This document shows positions 8,927-17,542 of a stretch of DNA of 64,000 nucleotides, in pieces. The translations under genes were made by a program, and so were the position numbers. Under the pieces are notes generated by a model that searched no databases, was not told where the DNA came from, and was given only the letters and a program-made list of their open reading frames with translations. This stretch comes from Dyadobacter fermentans DSM 18053 (GTDB lineage Bacteria; Bacteroidota; Bacteroidia; Cytophagales; Spirosomataceae). Numbering within the stretch: position 1 is the stretch's first letter; each line of letters begins with the position of its first letter. The stretch spans positions 1,736,001 through 1,800,000 of the forward strand of contig NC_013037.1 in the NCBI RefSeq assembly GCF_000023125.1, in the 5' to 3' direction.

Positions 8927-9028
8927 TTTTTCCGTGCAACGTTACGGAAACTTGATCGTCATTGCGTTGCATTGAGATGCCCAGGCATCCCAGTGGACGC
9001 AAATCGAACAGTCGTTAAACAGCCATGT

Positions 9029-11437
9029 ATGAAAACACCCCTACTCACCCTGGCCATTCTGGCCCTCACCATGCATTTTCTATCGGCGCAGCACGTGCGC
9101 ATTTCGGGCCTGCTGATGGATTCCACGGCAGCTAAACCGATCGAATTTGCGACGGTCGCATTGATGAAAGACGGCAAAATCACCGAAGGCGTCACCGCCG
9201 ATTCGAAGGGAAGGTTCGTGTTCGCCAAAGTTTCACCGGGCATTTACATTGTACAGGCCTCCCTCATGGGTTATACTACCAAAACCTTTGGTCCGGTTCA
9301 TGCCGACAAGGGAGAGGATATCGAACTCGGTGTGATTAAACTGGTTGCCGCGGCGCAAGACTTGAAAGAAGTGACGGTTAGTGAGCAAAAAGCACTGTTC
9401 GAAGAGCGTTCGGACCGGATGGTTTATAATGCGGAGAAAGACATTAGCATCAAAGGCGGCGATGCGACGGACGTGCTCAGGAAAATCCCTTCCATAGCAG
9501 TCGATATCGAGGGCAATGTGCAGCTGCGCGGAAGCTCGAACATCAAAGTACTGATCAACAACAAGCCTTCCAACATCGTGGCACGCAGCGTTTCGGAAGC
9601 ATTGAAACAGATTCCGGCCGACATTATCAAGCAAGTGGAAGTAATCACCTCACCTTCTGCCAAATACGACGCAGAAGGAACGGCGGGCATTATTAATATC
9701 ATTACCAAAAAGAACACCCTGAAAGGCACGAACGGCTCCATCAGCCCCAATTTCGGACAATGGAACAATTGGCCCAATGCGACCATCAGTCACCGCGTGA
9801 AGGGGCTTACGCTCTCGGCCAACGGCGGGTTCAGCAACTGGAAAAATAAACGGTTTATCATGCAATCGCGCGCATTTACGAACGCGGATACGGTCACCAA
9901 CCAGGAGCAATCGCAATGGGTGCGCGGCCGCGGGCAGAATGTGTACGGCACGTTTAATGCCGACTGGGATATCGATTCGCTCAACCGCATCGGCGCCGGG
10001 CTCAACTATTATAACGGCATCAATACCAACTGGTTCGATATTGTTTTCGAGGAAAGCAGCATGAGCGTGCCGGGCCAGTTTTTCAAGCGCAACATGAGGC
10101 GGACCTACGACTGGCAGGGCTCGACGATCAACCTCGACTATACGCGTTTGTTCAAAAAACCTAAAAAAGAGCTCACATTGCTCATGATGTACTCGTTCGA
10201 AGGCGAAGACAGCGATTACGACTCCGACCTGCTGAACCGCAGCAACAGCATTTACTACCGCGAAAAAAGCTACAACATCAGCAACAACAAGGAAGGAACA
10301 ATCCAGCTCGATTTCACGAACCCGCTCGACAGCATCAGTACGCTCGAAACAGGCACGAAAACGATTTTCCGCAAAATCCTGAGCGACTACCGTATATCCA
10401 GCGCCATAGACGGCTCGGACGATTTCCGCGACATTCCCGAGCAGGCCAACGTGTTCGACTACGCCCAGCAAGTGACCTCCGCTTACCTCGTTTATAACCG
10501 CACGCCCAAAAAAGGATGGGGTATCAATCTCGGCGCGCGTTACGAGCACACATTCATCCAGGCCGACTTTCTCAATGGCGCCGCTTCATTTTCAAACAAT
10601 TATGGCAATATCATCCCGAGTGTCAGCCTGTCGCGCAGCCTGAAAAAGAACCAGCAGATCCGCATGAGCTACACGCAGCGCATCCAGCGACCGCAGTTCT
10701 ACTACCTCAATCCCTACGTGAACCAGGCCGATTCGAAAAACCAGTACGGCGGCAATCCCTACCTGAAACCAGAGCTAACGCATTCGGTAGAAGCGAATTA
10801 CAGCGTTTCGATCAAACAAACGAGCATTAATGCTTCTTTCTTTTTACGCAAAACCAACAATGCGATCGAGAGCATCAGCACTGTGGACAGCGCCGGTGTG
10901 TTGCGGCAGATTTTCCAGAACGTCGCCGAGAATTCCGCCTACGGCCTCAACCTCAGCGCGAACACGAAGCTCATGAAGCAATGGACCGTCAACGGCTCGC
11001 TTAACGTATTTTACAATATCCTCGAAAGCGCCGAGCTCAAAACCCGCAATGCCGACTGGATGTACCGGATCAACCTCAATTCAACCATTGATTTCGGAAA
11101 GGGCATCAAGGCGCAGCTATTCGGGTTTTACAACTCACCGCGCGTGAACCTGCAAGGCAGTTACGGCGGTTTCGGGTTCTATAATATGGTGTTGCAAAAA
11201 GAGGTGCTCAAAAAGAAAGGAACCATCGGCTTCGGTTTCGACAACCCCTTCAACCGCACCATCAAGTGGCGGAATGAGTTTGTGGGCGCAAACTTCCTGC
11301 AAACGCAGGACATCGCCATGTACCGCCGCGGCTGGCGCCTGAACCTCAAATATGAGTTCGGGCAAATGTCGGGCAGCCAGCGACAAAAGAAACGGATCAG
11401 CAACGACGATAAAAAAGCAGGCGAAGGAAATAATTGA
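9029..11437 (+). CDS. Outer-membrane beta-barrel receptor with carboxypeptidase-like N-terminal domain
   Basis: 802 residues if started at the ATG at 9029, which gives a clean signal peptide (MKTPLLTLAILALTMHFLSA, cleavage before QHVRISG); a TTG 57 bp upstream would only add an unlikely leader. After the signal come a carboxypeptidase-regulatory-like domain (about residues 22-105), a TonB-receptor plug (about 125-215, DVLRKIPSIAVDIEGNVQLRGS and AEGTAGIINIITKK) and a large barrel of the OMP_b-brl_3 type with the family pattern SYTQRIQRPQFYYLNPYVN. It differs from SusC and has no SusD neighbour. Such proteins are usually TonB-linked transporters of metals or small ligands; the ligand here is unknown. 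A strong terminator follows. Confidence 0.9.
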   Translation: MKTPLLTLAILALTMHFLSAQHVRISGLLMDSTAAKPIEFATVALMKDGKITEGVTADSKGRFVFAKVSPGIYIVQASLMGYTTKTFGPVHADKGEDIELGVIKLVAAAQDLKEVTVSEQKALFEERSDRMVYNAEKDISIKGGDATDVLRKIPSIAVDIEGNVQLRGSSNIKVLINNKPSNIVARSVSEALKQIPADIIKQVEVITSPSAKYDAEGTAGIINIITKKNTLKGTNGSISPNFGQWNNWPNATISHRVKGLTLSANGGFSNWKNKRFIMQSRAFTNADTVTNQEQSQWVRGRGQNVYGTFNADWDIDSLNRIGAGLNYYNGINTNWFDIVFEESSMSVPGQFFKRNMRRTYDWQGSTINLDYTRLFKKPKKELTLLMMYSFEGEDSDYDSDLLNRSNSIYYREKSYNISNNKEGTIQLDFTNPLDSISTLETGTKTIFRKILSDYRISSAIDGSDDFRDIPEQANVFDYAQQVTSAYLVYNRTPKKGWGINLGARYEHTFIQADFLNGAASFSNNYGNIIPSVSLSRSLKKNQQIRMSYTQRIQRPQFYYLNPYVNQADSKNQYGGNPYLKPELTHSVEANYSVSIKQTSINASFFLRKTNNAIESISTVDSAGVLRQIFQNVAENSAYGLNLSANTKLMKQWTVNGSLNVFYNILESAELKTRNADWMYRINLNSTIDFGKGIKAQLFGFYNSPRVNLQGSYGGFGFYNMVLQKEVLKKKGTIGFGFDNPFNRTIKWRNEFVGANFLQTQDIAMYRRGWRLNLKYEFGQMSGSQRQKKRISNDDKKAGEGNN

Positions 11438-11470
11438 TAATCAATACATTAAAGTTATATCACAATATTG

Positions 11471-11507
11471 AGGTCCGGATTTTCGAAAAAATCCGGACCT
11501 TTCTTTT
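11471..11507 (+). terminator. Rho-independent terminator after the outer-membrane receptor
   Basis: Perfect 13-bp stem (AGGTCCGGATTTT, 11471-11483, with AAAATCCGGACCT, 11488-11500), loop CGAA, followed by TTCTTTT. It separates the receptor from the ArsR operon. Confidence 0.9.
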
Positions 11508-11535
11508 GGAAACCATATGGTTTCATTTATATTTG
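11505..11535 (+). promoter_or_regulatory. Promoter of the ArsR-AHSA1 operon
   Basis: TATATTTG (11528-11535) matches the Bacteroidota -7 box TAnnTTTG exactly. A TTTG (11505-11508) lies 19 bp upstream, as expected for the -33 element. Transcription would start near 11542, about 40 bases before the chosen ATG. Confidence 0.7.
11508..11525. promoter_or_regulatory. Operator 1 of the ArsR regulator
   Basis: GGAAACC-ATAT-GGTTTCA, with a perfect 16-bp palindrome at 11509-11524, sits between the -33 and -7 elements. A protein bound here would block RNA polymerase. Confidence 0.65.
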
Positions 11536-11552
11536 GAAACCAAACGGTTTCC
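11535..11552. promoter_or_regulatory. Operator 2 of the ArsR regulator
   Basis: GGAAACC-AAAC-GGTTTCC repeats operator 1 with a 27-bp centre-to-centre distance and overlaps the last base of the -7 box and the likely transcription start. Confidence 0.65.
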
Positions 11553-11582
11553 ATTTTTCATTTTAACCCGTTTCTGTCAACC

Positions 11583-11915
11583 ATGAACCAAATCCGTCGC
11601 GATGTTTTCCAGGCCATTTCCGACCCTACCCGTCGCGAGATCATCCATTTGCTAGCCCGCAAGACATTGAACCTGAACAATGTAGCCGACCATTTCCCGA
11701 TCAGCCGTCCGGCCGTTGCGAAGCACATCCGCATCCTCACCGAATGCGGGCTGGTAAGCGTGGAAACCCGCGGCCGGGAGACATTCTGCCAGGCCGACCT
11801 GAAAGGGCTCAAAGAAGTTTCGGACTGGGCCAATACCTACAAAAAGTTCTGGACCGAGAAGCTCGATGCATTGGAACGCTATCTCGACGAAGACACCCCG
11901 GAAGAAAAACCTTGA
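11583..11915 (+). CDS. ArsR-family winged-helix repressor
   Basis: 110 residues with the typical ArsR start MNQIRRDVFQAISDPTRREI, then a helix-turn-helix (LNLNNVADHFPISRPAVAKHIRIL, about residues 27-50) and the wing (LVSVETRGRETFCQAD). It lacks the metal-binding CxC motif of metal-sensing ArsR proteins. A longer frame from 11517 is rejected because that start lies inside operator 1 and the promoter. The gene is followed 60 bp later by an AHSA1/SRPBCC gene; this pairing is very common in Bacteria, with the partner thought to act on the same unknown ligand or pathway. Likely autorepressed through the two upstream palindromes. Confidence 0.93.
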   Translation: MNQIRRDVFQAISDPTRREIIHLLARKTLNLNNVADHFPISRPAVAKHIRILTECGLVSVETRGRETFCQADLKGLKEVSDWANTYKKFWTEKLDALERYLDEDTPEEKP

Positions 11916-11975
11916 CAATCAACTCATTAAAAACCAGTTTCAACAATTATTTCTTTCAACTTAATCAATCAAACC

Positions 11976-12407
11976 ATGGCTTTTGAACCATTTGTTTTAG
12001 AAAAAGTACTCAATGCCCCGCCAGCACGCATTTGGCGCGCGATCACCGACGCCGGCGAGATGAAAAACTGGTATTTCGACATTCCGGATTTCAAAGCGGA
12101 AACCGGGTTCGAATTCGAGTTTACAGCAGGCAGCGAGGACCGGGAATACCGCCACCTGTGCAAAGTCACGGAGGTGGAGCAAAACCGCAGGCTCAGCTAC
12201 TCCTGGCGCTACGCCGACTACCCGGGTGACTCCGAGGTGAGTTTCGAACTCATTCCCGAGGGCGAAAAAACGCGCTTACGGCTCACGCACAAAGGCCTCC
12301 ACACCTTCCCCAAAGATCATCCGGACTTCGCACCGGAAAGCTTCTCCGCTGGCTGGAACCACATTATTGGCAAAAGTCTGGCCGCATTTGTGGAGCAGGA
12401 AGGTTAG
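11976..12407 (+). CDS. SRPBCC/AHSA1-type ligand-binding protein
   Basis: 143 residues of the START-like SRPBCC fold (activator of Hsp90 ATPase 1 homologue subfamily). Visible family patterns: VLNAPPARIWRAITDAGEM near the N-terminus, WYFDIPDFKAETGFEF, then RLSYSWRYADYPGDSEVSFEL and the C-terminal helix GWNHIIGKSLAAFVEQ. These proteins form a deep hydrophobic cavity; no enzyme activity can be read from the sequence. It is the second gene of the ArsR operon and converges on the quinone-reductase gene with a 40-bp gap. Confidence 0.92.
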   Translation: MAFEPFVLEKVLNAPPARIWRAITDAGEMKNWYFDIPDFKAETGFEFEFTAGSEDREYRHLCKVTEVEQNRRLSYSWRYADYPGDSEVSFELIPEGEKTRLRLTHKGLHTFPKDHPDFAPESFSAGWNHIIGKSLAAFVEQEG

Positions 12408-12447
12408 GCGGTGCGCCTGCCCGGCCACATCCCGGAGCGAACGTCGC

Positions 12448-13071
12448 TCAGGCTTCGCATGCGATTTCCAGATTGCTGAAAACACCGGCCAGGTGCGTCA
12501 GATACTGATTTTTATAGGCTTCGATGCGCTCCGGCGTCGCGTTCTTTTCGAGATCGTGGAAATGGAAGCTTTCGAGCGGCTCCATTCCGGTGAATGCGTT
12601 CATCCGGTGAAAACCGAACATCACGCCGTCGTCCACCGAATGCTCGCGGAAAAACTCGCCGGGCAATGTGAATGCGGTTTCGGGTGCGTTCCAGGTGGTG
12701 GTAAGCATATATTTCCGGCCGTGCAGCATGCCACCGGTGCCGTAGTTGATGGCCGGGTTGTCGTTTTTCCGGCCATCACTGCGGTAAATCCCCTTGCGGT
12801 GACCGGCCGTAAAGACGATGTCTATGTACTCCTTTAATTTATATGGCATGGAAAACCACCACACCGGCGTGTGGTATACGACTATGTCCGCCCAAACGAA
12901 TTTTTGCACCTCCTCATCCGGATTATAGGGCCGATTAATATCGGTTACTTGCAATTGAAAGCCATTTCCAGCTGTAAAAAATGCCTGGTCTAGGCCCATG
13001 AGCGTGTGGTTGAATTTTCCTCCCGAATGCGCGAAATGCTGGCCGCCGTTAATGACAAATATCTTTTTCAT
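12448..13071 (-). CDS. mdaB: NAD(P)H-dependent quinone reductase, MdaB-like flavodoxin fold
   Basis: 207 residues from the ATG at 13069-13071 (MKKIFVINGGQHFAHSGG); a longer reading adds 18 unlikely residues. It matches the modulator-of-drug-activity-B branch of the flavodoxin-like oxidoreductases: WADIVVYHTPVWWFSMPYKL, the FTAGHRKGIYRSDGR loop and the NYGTGGMLHGRKYMLTTTWNAPETAF region. It uses FAD and NAD(P)H for two-electron reduction of quinones, which avoids radical formation. It is divergent from a LysR regulator, the usual arrangement for redox-stress genes, and the 99-bp gap holds a dyad that could be the regulator's site. Confidence 0.88.
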   Translation of the reverse strand: MKKIFVINGGQHFAHSGGKFNHTLMGLDQAFFTAGNGFQLQVTDINRPYNPDEEVQKFVWADIVVYHTPVWWFSMPYKLKEYIDIVFTAGHRKGIYRSDGRKNDNPAINYGTGGMLHGRKYMLTTTWNAPETAFTLPGEFFREHSVDDGVMFGFHRMNAFTGMEPLESFHFHDLEKNATPERIEAYKNQYLTHLAGVFSNLEIACEA

Positions 13072-13081
13072 AGTTGTATTT

Positions 13082-13102
13082 AAATTTGAACACCACAAAT
13101 TT
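13082..13102. promoter_or_regulatory. Candidate LysR-type operator
   Basis: AAATTTG (13082-13088), seven bases, CAAATTT (13096-13102): a perfect inverted repeat that contains the T-N11-A pattern (13087 and 13099) of LysR sites. It lies in the mdaB/lysR divergent gap, close to the mdaB start. Confidence 0.55.
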
Positions 13103-13139
13103 CCGGCGATTGAATGCATTATCAAAATAACTTAAATAG

Positions 13140-13147
13140 TACATTTG
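13140..13147 (+). promoter_or_regulatory. Probable -7 box of the LysR gene
   Basis: TACATTTG fits TAnnTTTG exactly and lies 23 bp before the ATG. A matching -33 TTG at normal spacing is not clear. Confidence 0.4.
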
Positions 13148-13170
13148 TATTATAAAACTTATAGATAGCT

Positions 13171-14094
13171 ATGCAACTCAATCTGGAATGGCTGCGCACG
13201 TTCAAGGCGATATATGAAACCGGCACGCTCTCTGCGGCGGCGCAGGAGCTTTTCATCTCACAGCCGGGTGTAAGCCTGCATTTGAATTCGCTGGAAGCGT
13301 ACACGGGCCACAAGCTGTTCGACCGCTCGCCCAGGAAAATGGTGCCTACCGAAAAGGGGAAGGTGCTGTATAACTTCGTGCTCGACCCGCTGCACAAGCT
13401 GGAAGCCGTGGAGCAGCATTTTCACAAAAGCTCCAAGTCCGAACGGGCGACTATCAGTGTGGGAATGTGCTTCGAGACATTCCAGTACACGCTTGAAGAG
13501 CATATTTCCACTTTGCCGTTCAACCTGATCATCAAATTTGGGGAATATCCGCAAATGCAGCAGGACCTCGACAACGGCCTGCTCGACCTGATCGTGACCC
13601 CGCACCAGGGCCAGCAGCAGAACCTGCAATACAAAGCATTCTCCAAAGAACGGATCGTGCTGATCGCCGGCAGCCGCACCGACACCGGCGCGCTCCAAGA
13701 CCTGCTGCACCAGCCCCGGAAAACGGAAGCAGCCAACTGGCTCAAACAGCAAACCTGGTACAGTACGGCCGCCGATATGGAGCATTTGAAAAATTTCTGG
13801 CTCAAAAACTTCGACCAGCACCCCGATTTCCGCCCCAACTACATCGTACCCAACATTTGCTCGATCATCCGTTGCCTCAGCGACGGCGAGGGTTTCTCCA
13901 TCGTGCCGCACTTCCTGTGCGTAGAGGCCATCGAGGCCGGCCAGATCGTGCTGGTTTGGGAAGGCACCACACCTATGGAGAACACGCTGTACTTCGGAAC
14001 GCGCAAGAAGACCATTTACCAGCAGGAGATCGCACAATTGCAGGAACTGTTCATCAGCAAATGGAAAGCGCCGGCTGTGCTGTCCGTAGCCTGA
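13171..14094 (+). CDS. LysR-family transcriptional regulator
   Basis: 307 residues. The N-terminal winged helix-turn-helix is clear (LEWLRTFKAIYETGTLSAAA, QELFISQPGVSLHLNSLEAY, GHKLFDRSPRKMVPTEKG, about residues 3-65), followed by the linker helix and a periplasmic-binding-like effector domain (about 90-295). Oddly, several segments of the effector domain, such as DLIVTPHQGQQQNLQYK and VPNICSIIRCLSDGEGFSIVPHF, have a Gln-rich hydrophilic character. It is transcribed away from the mdaB-like reductase and probably controls it in response to a quinone or redox signal (inference from position). Confidence 0.93.
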   Translation: MQLNLEWLRTFKAIYETGTLSAAAQELFISQPGVSLHLNSLEAYTGHKLFDRSPRKMVPTEKGKVLYNFVLDPLHKLEAVEQHFHKSSKSERATISVGMCFETFQYTLEEHISTLPFNLIIKFGEYPQMQQDLDNGLLDLIVTPHQGQQQNLQYKAFSKERIVLIAGSRTDTGALQDLLHQPRKTEAANWLKQQTWYSTAADMEHLKNFWLKNFDQHPDFRPNYIVPNICSIIRCLSDGEGFSIVPHFLCVEAIEAGQIVLVWEGTTPMENTLYFGTRKKTIYQQEIAQLQELFISKWKAPAVLSVA

Positions 14095-14258
14095 CGCGCA
14101 TGCCCGGCGCGCGAGCGGAACTTGCGGCGCGTTTCCTGCACCACCGGCCCTACCCGCCCTTGGCCGTGTCTATTTCGGAGGCCGAAGTGTCCAGTTCAAC
14201 CATTTTCTGATTCCCGCCGCCTCGCTGCGGCGCTAGTTTTGGGAAAAAACCAATCGAA

Positions 14259-15203
14259 ATGGACACCCCAAAACGCAACCGATTCCGCTCCGCCGCTACC
14301 ATCCTCGCCGGCGTTCTGTTTACCGGCTTCGCCGTGTTGCAGGCCAATAGCCCCAAAGTCGAAAACCCGCCGGTAACCTCCGAGTTTCACGGGCCCGAAG
14401 AAGTGACCCGCATCCTGAAACGCTCGTGCTACGATTGCCATTCCAATGAATCCAACCTGCGTTGGTACGACAAAATCGCTCCCTTTTCCTATAAAGTCGC
14501 TGCCGATGTGGAGGAAGCCCGCAAGCGCTTCAACTTTTCGGAATGGGACAGCATTCCCAAAGGCGAGCAGGAAGGCAAGCTCTGGTATATTGTGAATATG
14601 ATCGACGCGGGCCGGATGCCGCTGCCTGCATATGCCGCCGCGCATCCGTCGGCCCGTGTGACGCCCGCCGAACTCACGATCCTGAAAAACTACGTGACCA
14701 ACCTCTCCCGCGCACATCAGCCCGCAAGCGACACCGCGCGGATCGCCGGAAAGCAAAAGCCAACAACGGTTCCGACATCTGTCAACGGTATCCGTTACAT
14801 CGACGACTACAAAAACTGGAAGGTGATCAGCACCACGGGCCGGCCCGACAATGGCACTTCCCGCATTATTTACGGCAACGACATCGCCGTGAAAGCCCTC
14901 GAACAGGACCAGATCCGCCCCTGGCCCGACGGTGCGGTGATCGTCAAGGTCGTTTGGAACAGTCAGGCACCGGACAAGGACGGCAACATCATGCCCGGCA
15001 GTTTCAACAACATTCAATTGATGGTGCGCGACGCCAAAAAGTTCACCGATACCGAAGGCTGGGGCTTTGCCAAATTCAATGGCCCCGAGTTGAAACCTCA
15101 GGGCCAGAAGGCCTCATTCGCGACGACCTGCATTAACTGCCACCAGCTCGCCAGCGAAACCGGTTTCGTATTCGACATTCCCACGCGCCCGGTCGCCAGG
15201 TAA
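14259..15203 (+). CDS. Periplasmic haem-binding / cytochrome P460-type protein with two CxxCH sites
   Basis: 314 residues with an N-terminal membrane anchor or signal (ILAGVLFTGFAVLQANS, about 15-31). A haem-binding domain follows (about 45-150) with CYDCHSNESNLRWYDKIAPF; this is the classical haem c site CxxCH plus the family's NLRWYDKIAP pattern. The second half (about 175-310) resembles the cytochrome P460 domain (DDYKNWKVISTTGRPDNGTS, GNDIAVKALEQDQI, WPDGAVIVKV) and carries a second CxxCH in TTCINCHQLASETG. It is likely an electron carrier or small-molecule oxidase in the periplasm. A small lipoprotein gene follows 57 bp later. Confidence 0.88.
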   Translation: MDTPKRNRFRSAATILAGVLFTGFAVLQANSPKVENPPVTSEFHGPEEVTRILKRSCYDCHSNESNLRWYDKIAPFSYKVAADVEEARKRFNFSEWDSIPKGEQEGKLWYIVNMIDAGRMPLPAYAAAHPSARVTPAELTILKNYVTNLSRAHQPASDTARIAGKQKPTTVPTSVNGIRYIDDYKNWKVISTTGRPDNGTSRIIYGNDIAVKALEQDQIRPWPDGAVIVKVVWNSQAPDKDGNIMPGSFNNIQLMVRDAKKFTDTEGWGFAKFNGPELKPQGQKASFATTCINCHQLASETGFVFDIPTRPVAR

Positions 15204-15260
15204 CCGGGCCCCGAAGCAGCCGCCATAGCCCGTCAGTTCATTAAACAACCAGATATTCTC

Positions 15261-15716
15261 ATGAAAAACCGCATTATCACACTTATTATCAGCACATTCA
15301 CTTTCGCAGCCTGCCATGAGCCCCGCAAGCTGGCGCCCGCTCCCGAAACCATTTTCGACGACCACGGCATGCACGTCATCACATCATTCTACAACGAGCG
15401 GACGCGGATCATTTTGGTGCTATACGGCAACGACGACGCCCTCGCACACGCCGGCGGGGAACAGGCCGCCCACATGCCGGGCGAGGTTTTCAAGCTCGTC
15501 ACCTGGGACCTCAAATCCAACCCGCTGTGGTTTGGGAGCGATATCAACGGCGGACTGAAAACCATCGAAACAGTTACCGTGCGGCCCGGTGCATCCGGCC
15601 CGGCGATTAACTACACCATCGAAAACCGCAGCCCCGCGACCGGCAAAAGTGCGCCTTCGGACAATGCGGAGCGGATAAGTTTTATATTTGCCCAGCGGGC
15701 ATCCGTTTTCCCGTAA
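15261..15716 (+). CDS. Small lipoprotein of unknown function
   Basis: 151 residues with a short lipoprotein-type signal (MKNRIITLIISTFTFAAC, Cys18). The mature part has segments GMHVITSFYNERTRIILVLY, KLVTWDLKSNPLWFGSDING and a C-terminal beta-rich stretch (NAERISFIFAQRASVFP). No known domain. It is sandwiched between the cytochrome-like gene and the LytS-type kinase, 12 bp before the latter, so it may be part of the same operon and serve the cytochrome-like protein. Confidence 0.75.
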   Translation: MKNRIITLIISTFTFAACHEPRKLAPAPETIFDDHGMHVITSFYNERTRIILVLYGNDDALAHAGGEQAAHMPGEVFKLVTWDLKSNPLWFGSDINGGLKTIETVTVRPGASGPAINYTIENRSPATGKSAPSDNAERISFIFAQRASVFP

Positions 15717-15728
15717 ACTCAAACCATA

Positions 15729-16748
15729 ATGGCACAAAAGACATTCAGGGTTTCGGCGGTGATCGTGTGGCTGAGCTCCCTGTCGCTCGGCGTGCTTACC
15801 ACCGTCCCGAAAATCGCTGAAAAGGACCCCAATGCATTCGAGGCGGTTACGAGCGCGCTCATTACCACCTCGTTCACATTGTTTGTGTGGTATTTCAATA
15901 TCTACTCGCTGCCAAAGTTCACGAAGGAGCATTCCGCTACGGGCTTTTCGTACCCGCTGCTGTTCAGGAGCATAGCCATTGGCCTGATACTCATGTTCCT
16001 GATGGTGGGCGCGCAGAAACTGCTTATTCCTACCTTGGATTTCGGGCCGGTGGTGCTGATGTTCGAAGTGCGCGGGATCATGATCAACCTGATCTTCTAC
16101 ATGCTGCTGCACCTGCTCTACCAAACCCACCGGAACCAGCAGGTGGTCCTTGAACTCGAACGCAGCAAGGCCGACAACCTGGGTGCGCAGTACGAGCTGC
16201 TGAAACAGCAGGTGAACCCACATTTCCTGTTCAACAGCCTGAGCACCCTCAAATCCATGGTGGAGCTGGAAGACAAAAACAGCGTGGACTTTATTCTAAA
16301 ACTATCTGATTTTTACCGGTTTACATTAGAAAACCGAAAACTCGACCTGATCACGCTCGCGGAAGAAACCGAGATCCTCGACGCGTATATGTACCTGCTG
16401 AAAGCCCGGTTCGAGGAAGGGATCGAGCTCGAATACCGGATTCCCGCGGAGGTTTACCACACCTGGATTCCCCCGTTTACATTGCAGCTGCTCGTCGAGA
16501 ATTGCATTAAGCACAATGTCGTTTCCCTCGATTACCCGCTCCACATTAAAGTGTATGCGCAGGACGGCCTGTTAACGGTCGAAAACCCGCTCCGGCTCAA
16601 AAAGAACCCCGAGCACTCCACCGAAGTTGGTTTGGACAATATCAACCGGCGCTATTACCACCTGCTGAAACAGCACGTCGAGGTTGAAAATGACCAGCAA
16701 TATTTCCGCGTCAAACTACCGCTTATCCATGAAAATCGTAATCATTGA
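15729..16748 (+). CDS. LytS/YehU-type sensor histidine kinase
   Basis: 339 residues. Four membrane segments occupy the first 140 residues (about 8-27, 42-60, 78-100, 110-135), followed by a short coiled linker and the His_kinase domain with the phospho-acceptor in QQVNPHFLFNSLSTLKSMVE, the ETEILDAYMYLLKARF helix and the ATP-binding box PPFTLQLLVENCIKHN. There is no separate sensor domain, so the membrane part must sense. Its 3' end overlaps the LytTR regulator start by 20 bp, which shows tight coupling of the pair. Confidence 0.95.
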   Translation: MAQKTFRVSAVIVWLSSLSLGVLTTVPKIAEKDPNAFEAVTSALITTSFTLFVWYFNIYSLPKFTKEHSATGFSYPLLFRSIAIGLILMFLMVGAQKLLIPTLDFGPVVLMFEVRGIMINLIFYMLLHLLYQTHRNQQVVLELERSKADNLGAQYELLKQQVNPHFLFNSLSTLKSMVELEDKNSVDFILKLSDFYRFTLENRKLDLITLAEETEILDAYMYLLKARFEEGIELEYRIPAEVYHTWIPPFTLQLLVENCIKHNVVSLDYPLHIKVYAQDGLLTVENPLRLKKNPEHSTEVGLDNINRRYYHLLKQHVEVENDQQYFRVKLPLIHENRNH

Positions 16749-17496
16749 AGACGAGATCAAAACCGCACGCTCGCTGGCGCAGCTGATTACCACGCTCCGG
16801 CCCGATGCGGAGATCGCCGCCACGATCCAAAGTGTGGAAAGGGCCATTTCCTACCTCACCGAAATGCCGCAGCCCGACCTGATCTTCATGGACATTCAGC
16901 TATCCGACGGTTTGTGTTTCGAAATTTTCGAATCGGTGAAAGTGGTGCCGCCGGTGATATTCTGCACAGCGTACGACCATTACGCGATCGAGGCATTTAA
17001 AGCCAATGGCATCGATTACCTGCTCAAACCTTTTAAAAAAGAGCACATCGAGGGCGCGCTGTCCAGGCTCGATCAGTTGAAAAGCTATTTTTCAAGCGAA
17101 AAACCGCTCATTCCCGACCTGGAAATGCTGCTGAAACGGCTCGCCGGGCCCGAAGGCAAAAAGTCCTTTCTCGTTTTTAAACAAAATAAATACATCACCA
17201 TTAAAACCGACACGATCGCATTCTTCTACATTCACAATGAAACCACCTGGCTGCGGACGTTCGAAAACCAAGATTACACCATTTCGCAGCCGCTGGAAGA
17301 CGTGCAGGCGACGGTCGCCGCAGCGCAGTTCTACCGGCTGAACCGGCAATACCTGGTCAATTTCGATGCGGTGAAAGAAGTGGAGCATTACTTTTCGCGG
17401 AAGCTGTACATCAAGCTGAGCGTCCCCACACCCGAGAAACTGCTGATCGGAAAAGAGAAAGTGAGCCATTTCCTCGGCTGGCTTGAAAACCGGTGA
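16729..17496 (+). CDS. LytTR-family response regulator
   Basis: 255 residues from the ATG at 16729 (MKIVIIEDEIKTARSL); an earlier start at 16684 would lie further inside the kinase gene. Receiver domain at 1-120 with Asp55 in LIFMDIQLSDG and Lys in YLLKPFKKEH, LytTR DNA-binding domain at about 150-250 (KYITIKTDTIAFFYIHNETT, FYRLNRQYLVNFDAV). It is the cognate partner of the overlapping kinase. Target genes are not evident; the nearest candidates are its own operon. A strong terminator follows. Confidence 0.95.
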   Translation: MKIVIIEDEIKTARSLAQLITTLRPDAEIAATIQSVERAISYLTEMPQPDLIFMDIQLSDGLCFEIFESVKVVPPVIFCTAYDHYAIEAFKANGIDYLLKPFKKEHIEGALSRLDQLKSYFSSEKPLIPDLEMLLKRLAGPEGKKSFLVFKQNKYITIKTDTIAFFYIHNETTWLRTFENQDYTISQPLEDVQATVAAAQFYRLNRQYLVNFDAVKEVEHYFSRKLYIKLSVPTPEKLLIGKEKVSHFLGWLENR

Positions 17497-17505
17497 ACAG
17501 GCATA

Positions 17506-17542
17506 AAAAATCCATTGACCATAATAAGGACAATGGATTTTT
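17506..17542. terminator. Bidirectional terminator between LytTR regulator and hydrolase
   Basis: AAAAATCCATTG (17506-17517) pairs with CAATGGATTTTT (17531-17542), 12 bp with a 13-base loop. The A and T runs at its ends make it work on both strands, which suits the convergent genes. Confidence 0.8.

Noticed and set aside
11517..11582. Earlier start for the ArsR gene
   Set aside because: It would begin inside the promoter and operator 1; the ATG at 11583 gives the standard family N-terminus.
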